Below, piece after piece: positions 11,705-23,100 of a stretch of DNA of 64,000 nucleotides (position 1 is the first letter of the stretch; each line of letters begins with the position of its first letter). Below the pieces are notes generated by a model. It made no database searches. It was not told the DNA's origin and worked only from the letters and a program-made list of their open reading frames with translations. Origin of the DNA: Phymorhynchus buccinoides. Lineage: Eukaryota; Mollusca; Gastropoda; Neogastropoda; Raphitomidae. The stretch covers positions 18,640,987 through 18,704,986 of the forward strand of contig CM065687.1 in NCBI GenBank assembly GCA_017654935.2. The letters are read 5' to 3'. A program made the translations under genes and the position numbers.

Positions 11705-13045
11705 CTCTCTCTCTTTCTCCCCCTCTTTCTTTCTGTCTGTCTCTCTCTCTCGTCCTCTCTCTCTCTCTCTTTTCTTTGTCTGTCTTTCTTGATATCTCTT
11801 TATGACATAATATCTATTTATGTCTCTTAATTTTCCCGTGACAAATACATTTAATTACTTATGGTGAGCGTGGATGTTACTTAATAATTAGTTAAATAAT
11901 CCAGAAACAGCTGTAGCTTGGGCTGCTGCTCCAGCTAAAATGTGAGAGTTATGCTTATGAACAGACCAAATAAAAAAGTATTTTAGGGCTTAAAAATGTT
12001 TCATACAGTTGTATGCTTTGGGGCTTTGTTGTCCCAAGTTAATGCAAGAGTACCCCCCCCCCCCTCCTTCCTCTCCCCCAAGATATGTCTAGAGAAAGAG
12101 AAAGGAGCAAGGAAAGGGAGAGAGAGGTGAGTCTTCTTCGTCGTCGATCGCTCACAACAGTTTTTGTGTCATGGCGTCATGCTGCTTGTTATGCGCCCAA
12201 CTAATAGTAGTTAATAGGCCCCCGGCATGTCCGTCTTCGGCTGAAGAAAATCTTTGTAAAGATTTTTTTAGAGCAAAGGACAGTAAGGCCGAAAGAAAGA
12301 TAGTAGTAGACCGTAAGAAAGGTAAACTAAAAAAGGCAGAGTCAACGAGAGTGACAGATTAGAAGACGGTATACGGACAGAATTTCCAGCAGGTGGTAAA
12401 ACTATTTGTACAAAAGACTCCTGTATCACTATGGGGGAGAGAGGGCGGGAGTGAGGGACAGAGATGGAGCAGGGGATGTAAGACGATTATTCTGTTCATT
12501 CTGTTTCATTAGCCTCTTGGTTATCTTTCTTAGGTCCTTTTTTTTTTTCTCAAGCTCGGCGGTCTCGCGTCGGTCTAACACGTACGAATAATCTCTCTGT
12601 AGTGTGTCGTCGCTCTCCTCTCTGCTCCTGCTTCTCTCTCCTCTCGCTCTCAATCTCTAGCTCTCTCTCTCTCTCGCACGTCACATGTCACACGATACAT
12701 CCCATACGCACGTAGCCGACACACACGCACTCACGACTCTCACATAGTAAACACAAGCGCGCACGCGAGTACACATCACACATCACAACACGCTGACGAA
12801 ATTGCGTCTACTAAGAGAAATGTGTGGGTGTGCTGTGTGCGTGCGTCGTGCGTGTGCGCGTCGTGCGTCGCTGCGCGCGTCTAGAGCGCGTGTGCTGTAT
12901 GCACGGTGTTTTTTTTTTGTGAGACATGTGTGTTGAGACTACTTGACAGATGGGAGAGGCAGTTCAGACGTCAAAGTCACAGTCAGTTCTATTTCGGAGA
13001 AAAAAAAACCAAGGGGGGGTAGGTCTACATGAAAAATGATTCAAT
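11419..13045. repeat. Intron upstream of exon A, copy L, microsatellite-rich
   Basis: No gene is seen. A (TC)n tract lies at 11561-11790, poly-C near 12052-12064 and a TC-rich and then ACAC/GTGC-rich degraded tract at 12590-12930. The end at about 12990-13045 (GTAGGTCTACATGAAAA) is the reverse complement of 30984-31000, so this contig and contig 3 share the same upstream region. The sequence at 11510-11530 is the empty site of the TA MITE at 32355. Confidence 0.65.
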
Positions 13046-13545
13046 NNNNNNNNNNNNNNNNNNNNNNNNNNNNNNNNNNNNNNNNNNNNNNNNNNNNNNN
13101 NNNNNNNNNNNNNNNNNNNNNNNNNNNNNNNNNNNNNNNNNNNNNNNNNNNNNNNNNNNNNNNNNNNNNNNNNNNNNNNNNNNNNNNNNNNNNNNNNNNN
13201 NNNNNNNNNNNNNNNNNNNNNNNNNNNNNNNNNNNNNNNNNNNNNNNNNNNNNNNNNNNNNNNNNNNNNNNNNNNNNNNNNNNNNNNNNNNNNNNNNNNN
13301 NNNNNNNNNNNNNNNNNNNNNNNNNNNNNNNNNNNNNNNNNNNNNNNNNNNNNNNNNNNNNNNNNNNNNNNNNNNNNNNNNNNNNNNNNNNNNNNNNNNN
13401 NNNNNNNNNNNNNNNNNNNNNNNNNNNNNNNNNNNNNNNNNNNNNNNNNNNNNNNNNNNNNNNNNNNNNNNNNNNNNNNNNNNNNNNNNNNNNNNNNNNN
13501 NNNNNNNNNNNNNNNNNNNNNNNNNNNNNNNNNNNNNNNNNNNNN
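13046..13545. other. Assembly gap of exactly 500 N
   Basis: All bases are N. The length is identical to the other two gaps, so it is a scaffolding placeholder and not a measured distance. It separates the minus-strand copy L from the plus-strand copy R1, whose exon A is missing. Confidence 0.98.
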
Positions 13546-14314
13546 GAGAGGAGATTATATATGGTTTAGCAAGTCGTTATTTTCAACATAACAAAATCAG
13601 AAGAAAAAAAAATCAAAAACAAAACCCCCACAAAAAACAACAGAAAAAACAGACAGACACACAAAAAGAAAACCAACCAACCAAACAAAAAGCCAAACTT
13701 CTTCTTCTTCTTCTTCTGCTGCGTTCCCATGCCTATATGGCCATAATGGTTAAGGTACATATGTGTCTGGTTTTCAGTGTTCACTGTTCTCCCCACTGCA
13801 AACAGCCGAAAAAGCAACCAAAACAAACAAACAAAACAGCAACAACAACTGTAGACCTATCCTTGAAACATTACGTCCACATTTTGTTCGGGCTCCAAAA
13901 ACTTGAATCACAGCTTAACCCACTGATGATGAAAATGATGTTTTACGTCCTCTCGGTCATAGAAACATAATGGGACATTTGTAAATAAAAGATGGTGGGA
14001 ACAATACTGGAGAAAATGCCCGGAGGCAGTGCAACAACAGTAAAGTCCCGAGTTTTTAACAATATAGATAGGTGTTAGCGGTAACCACGCCTCGGTTTTA
14101 AACATCATCAGGTATGGTACCGCAACCACATTAGCTTAAGCAATTTATTTGTGTTTTTTTAAATTAGAACAACCTACGCTAAGTTACGAGGCATCAAAAC
14201 ACACGAACGTGCATCATTCTATGAATTTGTGAAGACATTAAAGATCATTGCTTAAATGGGAACTTGGTTATAATTCTGCCTTTGTCAGTGGCTCTGGAGG
14301 TGTCTGTTTCCCAG
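13546..14314. other. Intron A-B of copy R1
   Basis: No gene is seen. It begins just past where exon A would be and matches 10371-11100 in reverse and 32990-33695 of R2. It includes the AACAAACAAA-rich tract and the (TTC)n tail of the SINE-like piece at about 13700-13720. Confidence 0.55.
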
Positions 14315-17143
14315 GGTCAGGCGTGTGTTCCACTGTGGTGCGCGTGCTGACCACCCCTCACGTGCTGAAGGCTCTAGCCGTGGGCAACTGTCTCGCTTTC
14401 TTCTTCGTCTGGTCAGGACTCAACGTCATTCTGTGAGTGGGGGAATGCATAAGACATCGTGTACACAGTTCATGCGGAAATCCCATGCGCAATCCGTAAA
14501 TAAGTAAAAGAAAGAAGGGAAAACAAATGTACGGTTTTGGGGAAATACGGACACGTGCGCAAATCTTTTCCCTTCTTTCTTTTACTTATTTACGGATTGC
14601 GCGATAACGGAATCTCCGAGTTTTTTTTTATTGTTTCTTTTAGATAAATAGTTCTCAAAGGTCCATTTTGATCATGATGATCACGATCATCAACATCACA
14701 ATCATCATCATTATCATCGTCGTGATTGTCATCATGATCATGATCGTTTTCATCATGATGATGATGATGGTGATGCATCATTATCATCAAAGTCATAACC
14801 CAAGGTGTGATCCGTTTAGCTAACACACCACTTTCGAGACACCACTTTGGTGATACGATCATGATGGTGGATGTGAGGATGATGATGGTGATGATGATGA
14901 TGGAACAGACCTTGCAAAACTATTTATGCAAATGAAACAAATATCATGCTCAGGCAAGTTTTCTAGATGGACTTGACTTTCAAAGCGTAGCTAAAGACGA
15001 TGAACACTAAAATGTACGATGAGGGTGCATCTTTCAGTTCATATACACCAACTTAAAAGTTAGGAATCAACTTGTACGGTTGGTTTATTTTCTATATTGG
15101 GGCATGTTGAAGTGATATACATTTTGTGTGTAATCTTACATTTTCTAAGTTTGTCACCTTTATGTGCTTGTGTGAGTGTAGCGTTTTGATGTTTTTTTAG
15201 TTCAATTAGTTTCTAAGTTTGTGGATTAAAAAAATCGCCGTTCTTCTTCTTTTTCTTCTTCTTAAAGGTTCTTCGGTGGACTGATCATAAAGAGCGTGGG
15301 TTTCCCAGCTGAGATGGCCGTGTGGATCCAGGGCCTGATTCCCCTGGCCATCTTCATGGGACAGCTGCCAGGTGTTTTGGCCGTGGAAAAGTACGGCAGG
15401 AGACCCATTGTCCTCGTCAGCGTTGGAGGTTAGTTGGTTAACTAGGATTAAAGCCAGCGACAGACTATGTGACTGCCTCAGGTGACTCGATCAGGTCGTG
15501 ACGTTTCAACTCATTTGCATACCATCCTGCTCGATCGGTTTGACTCAGTCGGCCCCAGTCAGGTGACAGAGCCGAATAGGGCGGGTTCTAAATCGAGCTG
15601 ATGGCTTGTGACCTCTTCTGTGCGGGAAAACAAAAATTTGGTCAACGTCACGACCTGATGGAGTCATATGAGGCAGGCGGCATAGTCTGGCGCCCCGATT
15701 AAAAGGTTAAAAGCTTTCGTAATCCATTCATAATAGTGGCAGAGTGGCTCAGAGGGAATGTATGCGCCTCGAAAATCAACAAACCCGGGTTCCTTTCTGA
15801 GCTGCCGGAGAATGTTATGCCCTGTCTCATTCTTCACTAGATCTTATGGTCCGAACACTAGGATTTACCACTGGATTAAGCACTGTCTATCTCCCCAATC
15901 CCCGCCCATAGATAAAACAATAGCGTGTGAGTGTAAAGCTGTGAATAATATATCTGTGTCTCCTTTTTTCATTTTGATATGTGGAACACTATGTTGATAT
16001 TGCATCGCTATTTCGTATGCTTTCTGTTTGTTGCTGTAAATACTTATATCCTCCTTTTCTTTCTGTAAATGTGTATATATGCTTCTTTTAATCCTATTTC
16101 CTTTTCTATGTCCTTAAACCAGTATGTGTTTGTGTTTCGTGTATGTATGTTTGGTTTATGCTTCTGTTGATAGATGGCTTGATGACAAAACAGAATGTAT
16201 GTTTGCTTATTCAATATCCATCTTTAAATAAAATTTTGACTTGACTTGACTGTGTCTGGGGCCTGGTGAGCATATGTTTACAACTCCTTTTTTTTTTGCT
16301 GTCCCATCTTCTAGGCCGTACAGCATTTCATTCCGAGTCCCAATTCGCAGCCACACCTCAGCACGTTCAGATCGCAGAATCCGGGATCAGCAGTCCAAGA
16401 GGAGCGAATCTACGTTTAAGCCGTCAGGAGGTAAGCAGCAGAGAAGACACTGCACTGCTGCTTGTCACTTCGGTGGAGTTCAGTTATATGTTTATCCTTT
16501 TCTATCCCTTGTTTCCTAGCCTACTTTATATTGATGTGAGTTGCATGGTGAGTGGATTAGGGAGCAAGAGGGTCATTGGGTGTGGTGTGAGAGTTACGTG
16601 TTACACATTTTGTTTAAATGTAAATTTCTGTCTCATGCTTTTTTTGTTTGTTTGTGGCTCAAGCCACAAGCCTATAACTCACTTTGTTGGTCTGTCTGTC
16701 TGTCGATCGGTCTGTCGGTCCAAAATTGTCGCACATATTGACATAATTGTCGCACATATTGTAAAAGAGAGAAAATAATACTTGGGCATAAAAAAACATT
16801 TCAGTTGTCATAGTCTACATATCTACAGTCCTTAGGTAATGAAAGAATTGTATACTAAACAGAGCACATGAATCTTCATTTTAAAAGCGTACAAAATAAT
16901 AAACATACGTAATGCAGACACTGCAACAGACACGACGAGAGTATGCGGTGTTTCTTTCGATGAGCATAAGTAGGATAAATAGTTTTAAAATGTTTTCCAA
17001 AAGATTATAAAAAGTTACGAAATTCTGCAGAAATGCTTTACAGATTAAAATTATTGAACATCCAGGGGAGGCGACTCAGTGTATGTAATGATTGGAGTGG
17101 TCAAAATATAGACCGCTGCCACAAACGATTGCGAACCCGCGCT

Positions 17144-17177
<34 letters not shown>

Positions 17178-20100
17178 ATTAATAATTCTGAGTTTCTTAT
17201 TTTGATGTCTTTTATCTTGTATTTTACACGGTGGGAAGCCATTTTCCATGCGCGTTTGTACAATCGACAATTAAAAAAACTTGTAACTTATTGGAAAGTG
17301 GAGTCTATGAAATGTCTATCCTTGCACTGACGTGACCTCCTTCATGTAATCACGTACCTATGTGCATATGGGAGAAAATGAGGAGTAGTGTCATTTCCTA
17401 AAGACTTAAAACATTGAACCGAACAGGACTCGAGCCCTCGATTCGCAGTCATTTTGCATCCGAGACAACTGTTTTCTTCGCTCGACAAGAGCAGAACCTG
17501 TGTGGGGTGGGGGCCTATTTTAAAGGTGGACCCTGATGGACGACATTTTGGTGTGCAAGAAACACGTCGAGATCACCAGAAAGACAGCCTTTTCAAAGGA
17601 TCGGAACACTCCACTTTGCTCTGGTTCTCCAAGAATTTAAAAACCGTCGAAACGGCGATTCCTCCTTGGCGGAGAAGATATGCCGGAGAGAGTAGCCATT
17701 TTTGGATGGCGGTGGGTGGAAGGTCACTCATTGTGGTTGAAGCGTTTTTCTTTTTGGGTAGTGCAGTAAAAAAAACCATTGGAGCTATTTCCTTAGTTTG
17801 TTTTGAGCGAAAACTCCTTTCGATAAAACAGTATAAAATTTTTTTTAAAAAAAAGAAAAGAAAAAAGACTTGTATTGCGAAAATTTCATGCAAACGATGT
17901 TGGGCGGCCATTAGAAAAGAGAACGGCACACGCTTTCTCTTTGGGTGAAAAGAAATAATTTGACTTTCAGCACCTCCGCCAAGGAGGAATCGCCGGGATT
18001 TGACGGTTTGATTTATAGGAAACCAGAGCAAATTGAGTGTTGCAATCTCTGTAAAGGGTGTTTTCCTGGTGATCTCGACGTGTTTCTTACAAAAAACTCA
18101 TCCGTCAAGGTGTCCCTTTAACAGTGTAAGACTAAAGAGGCTCACCCACTGCTTACGATTCAATCCAAATGCGATCCGACTGTGACATTTGTGAGGCATG
18201 ATTCTCGTGAAATTCTACTGTCTATATGAATCTGATGAAATCCTACTAGTTTTTTTCCCCCCACCGTATTATGTAATCCCCCGAACACGTAGCTAGTGAT
18301 GAAATATCTGTATTTTTGTATCAAACATTTTATTTGATTCGTGTATTGGGGTTTACATGAGTACAGTGAACGAAAAATGGAACTATTTTTAGACGGAAAT
18401 ATTTCGCGAGAAACATGCCTCACAATCTCGTCACATTCGGATCGCAGTTGGATTGAGTCGTGCACAGTGGGTCGGCCCCATAAGCAACAATTAATTATTA
18501 TTTTGACAAATCAATGCATTTATTTTGACAAATCAATTCGCTCTTCTTGCGGCACCGACTGCAGGAGATAATCTCTCTTGGCTTATTTTTGTCATTATAT
18601 ATGTTATAAGCATTATTACATTCATTAATATACATTTTATATAAAATAATAAATTTCAAGCAGGAGGCATAATTTAGGTTTTTGTATTTCTAGCCACGCG
18701 CGAAAGAGAGAGTGAGCTTGCCGTTGCCGACAAAATGCTTTTTTTGTTCTCTTATGAAAGAGGGATTCCTCCACCCACCACAAGTACCCATTTTGTGTTA
18801 ATTACTTTAAAAAAACCCACTCTTCTAGCGCCATGGGCAAATACATTCACCCAGTACATCACTCTACACCCCCACGAAATGCAAAGACAGTCTCTGCCAA
18901 GCACCCTGTCACGTGTTTTGTCTATCTTTAGAGCTTGCGTCATTGTTTCTTCTAATCTTAACCCTCTTCACCGCCTTGTCGCACCAATGTCGCATTTTGG
19001 CACCCAAATGATTTAACAACCCATGTCAATAAAAAGGCCTCTTGAAATCAGGGTCTGTTATTCAATGATATTGTGTTCCTAAATTTGGGCAGTAAGGATT
19101 GACCCTATTCTAAATGTGTCACAGAAAAATCCAACAATATTGCAGACAAAGTCTTTTTCTGTAGCCAAGTACCTTTAATGGAAAATGTTTGGCTCAAAGA
19201 TGACTGGCGGCGAAAGGGTTAAAGCAGCGCATGCGCACTCAAAAAAAATGTTATTTATCCCTCTCGTCGGTTGAGATGCAACGGACAACCAGGAACGTCC
19301 AAAAATACATGGCGCTAGAAGAGTTAAAGTGATAACTGATTCGTAGTTTGATTATGTCAAAGTCAAGTCAAGTCAAAATCATCTTTATTGAGGGTTAAAG
19401 AATAAGCTAACAAAGCTTTTTTTCATCCTGCCGATGTTGTAGTATGTTCTATAAGTAGGGTAAGACGGGGTAAAAAGCCCATGGGCGGGTAAGTAGCCCA
19501 TGCCAATTATCACATGAAATGAAATTTGAGTCAAAGTTTACCGATGAGACAAACGCTAAACATTAACACTCGTCTCATGGGCAAAATTTGACTGAAATTT
19601 GCTTCATTTCATGAGAAAAAGTGGCATGAACACTCGTCTCATGGGCAAAATTTGACTGAAATTTGCTTCATTTCATGAGATAATTGGCATGGGCTTCTTA
19701 CCCGCCCACGGGCTTTTTACCCCGTCTTGCCCTACTCCGACAAGGACAATGAACCCATGTTCAATGCTGAAACTTTGTGTGGTAAGCCTCAGCAGTGTGC
19801 CTGGTTCTGGTGTCTGTGGGGTTCCATCTGACCGCGGCCAACATTCCTGAGGTGCACCTCTACTTCAATGGGACAAACTCCTCTCTGCCTCTACGGCAAT
19901 CTGTCTGTTATGCCTCCACGTAAGCTAAATCATGGGTGAAAGTTAAATATCGTCGGTGAAATTCAAAAACCTCGTATCTCAATTTTGGTACTTTTGAGAA
20001 GAAAAAAAAACTGTTTTAAAAATTAACCGCGTTGACCACAATTGATTAACTATGATGAATATGTTGTTCAAGACATTGCGATTTTACTCCTGCATTTCGT

Positions 20101-23100
20101 TTAAAAAATTCTTAAATTGTTTTTTGTTAGACTTGAAAAGAACGAAGATACGAGGTTTTTGTCCTTAACTAGATCTGAATTTGGGACTTACGAGTTTTTC
20201 TTCTATTTTCACAACTTTATTTACCCCAGATAGAAAGTCGTTCGAGATACGAGCTTTGGTGGAATGTGGCGGGAACAAATAGAGAGCTGACTATGTATCT
20301 AACTTTTAAAAAAAAAACCATCGAGATACGAGGTTTTTGAATTTCACTGACGATATTCTCTCAATCCTGAAATTACGCGCTTCAATGTTCTCTGAATATT
20401 CCCAATCCTGAAGATAATGTCCAATGTGTGTGTGTGTCTGTGTCTGTGTAGACAGGACGGGTGGGGTTGGTGTTATAATTGCATACAATCTTGTTTTAAT
20501 CTGCTATTAATGTTGGGCAGATATGTTTATTTTTATAAGACTGCAGTTCCGGATGACAAGATGGCCAATCCTGAAGACTCTTTCTATCAGCTTTTTCAAT
20601 CCTGATTTCAGGAGCATGCCTGAACTACTTTCACCCATGTTGAATTAACTGTCCTATCTTATTTTGTGTGTGTAAAAAGAATGAGTTTTAAAGAACTGGA
20701 GACTTTACACTTTCACAGTTGTTCTTTATAATAGTAGTTTCCATATTTTTACCTTCGCCAGGAATGTTATGTTTATGTCTTTGTCTGTCTGTCTATCTGT
20801 TTGTCTGCTTTAACTCATAAACAATGACTGGATTTTGATTAAAAGCAATGGAGGGCAAGAGCATCATCGTCAGACGTTTCCCTTCGTCATTAACCGCCAG
20901 CCATGAGAAAAATGTCCATTTAACTTATTGGCACAGAAAAGATTTTGTCTGCAATATTGTGGGATTTCGTGACACATTTAGAAGGGTTCCTTACTGCCCA
21001 AATTTAAGAACACAATATCATTGATAATAGACCCTGATTTGAAGTTTTAAACTGGGTGTTAAATCATTGTGGTGCAAAAATCGACATTGGCGGTGGATGC
21101 AGAGACTTATTTTTATCATTATTGAAATGGAATTAACTCTTGTCCGAAGTAATCTTCCTGTCATTTCTGTAGTCAGTTGTTCAACGTATTTTCCATATTG
21201 CTGGGGGGTTTTGTTCTTGTTTTTTCCCATTTTGTTCATACCTTAATCGGTACAGGTATTTAATGAATAAAAGTGTTCAGTGGAACAGGTTATGATTTTG
21301 TATTGATCTACCTGTCTTTCTGTCTCTTTGTAGAACTGATTGTTTTTTGTTTTTGTCTTTCAGTGTAAATCTGAATTCTCCCTCTGCTTCAATAATGTTT
21401 TACGTATGTTCTCTCTGTAATCCGAGTGGTTGGTTGCCTGGCTTTAGAAACAGTTGAAACTGATATGCCCATTTCGATGGCTTGGAGTCAAACCAGACTA
21501 TATTTAGACACTCCATTGATGTATTATTGAAGCTATTTCGAAATATAATAACTTGTACCAAAACAAGACTGCAAAAATATAAAAAGCATAATCCCCATTT
21601 TATATTATTTGTAGTCTTTTTTAATACAAATTATTACTTTTTGCAATAACAACAATAATAAGTCAACGGACTTTTGACTCTAAGCCATCGAATTTGGCGT
21701 AGAATTTCAATGTTTTGATGTTTTATTAATACTAGCGCAACGTCGAGTACCAGTAACGCCTAGTAACGGTAACGCCTAGTAACGGTAATGCCAAGTACTG
21801 GTAACGCTGAGTACAGCAAATTTGAAGCGATTTGGTAAAGAAACGGTGGAGTTATAAGTCCCCGTTTCGCGTTGGCGCTGCTCTGAAGAGTGACGCGTCT
21901 CCCTAGTAACGGTAACGCCTAGTAAACGGTAACGCCAAGTTTCTTCAGCAAATTTGCTGGCAGGCTTTGCCCCGCTCTGAGAGTGACGCGCTCTCACATT
22001 TTCTTCACATTTGCTGGCAGGCTTTGCCCCGACAGCAAGCCTGACAGCAAATTTGACGCGATTCGGTTGAAAACCGGCGGAGTTATAAGGCCCGTTTTGC
22101 ATCATGCTGCTGGTATGCGCCTAAGTAATGGATTCGCTTCCGGTGTGGCACATTGTCCACCGTCCCTGGTCATATATCTGCCAAATTTGAAGGCAATCGA
22201 TCCAGAAATACCGGAGATACGGGCGCCGAAAGGCCGGCGGATGCGCGTTTCGCGCATTTGCAAAACCGCGCAAATGACACGGCCGCCTCGGTTGCCGTTG
22301 CCATCGCCCCGTTAGGGCTCACAGCAAATTTGAAGCGAATCGGTCGAAAAACGGCGGAGTTATAAGGCCCGTTTTGTGTTTCAGACACACACACACACAC
22401 ACACACGGACGGACACTTGGCTTTTTACTATATGATTTCCTGTGCGTTGCGGATTCCTGCATACGTGTATATATGCAGGTCATATAGTAAAGCTACGAAA
22501 AAGCTAGAAAATATGAACACAATGAAATCCTATTGCAAAAATAAATCAGTGTAACCGAATATTTTCAAACATAATTAGAATCATTGAAGAGAAGTATTTT
22601 GGGATGTATATATGTTACCGTCATATTCGGAATCCGGGCATCTACGATAATACCTAAAAATATTAGGCATCGGTCATTTTCAGAATTCCGAATAAGACTG
22701 TAACACAAGAGCTTGTACCTTCAGAATATTGTTCGATCATTAACCCTTTCGCCGCCGGTCATTTTACAGCCAAAAATCACCATTAAACTTAAACTGGGAA
22801 GAGAAAGAAAATGATCTGCAATATTGGGCATTCCTCTCTGACATGTATAACATTAGGCCTATCCATACCTTTCAAATTAAGAAAATAGGGTGTTTGGATA
22901 ACAGGCCCTGATTGTATGCCTTTTAGCGACATGGGTAGTAAAACCAGTGTGGTGCATAAATGCGAGATTGGTGGTGAAAGGGTTAAAGCTTTTTTTTTTC
23001 TTGACCGATTTTGTGGAAGTCGGTATGCATTAGTTAGAAGACTTGTGAAGGTAATCGCACAATGTCAAATCATCATTTCTTTGTTTTAAGGAAATGATTT

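Noticed and set aside
13029..13970. Open frames spanning the first N gap, and those across 30345-30844
   Set aside because: They consist mostly of unknown bases.
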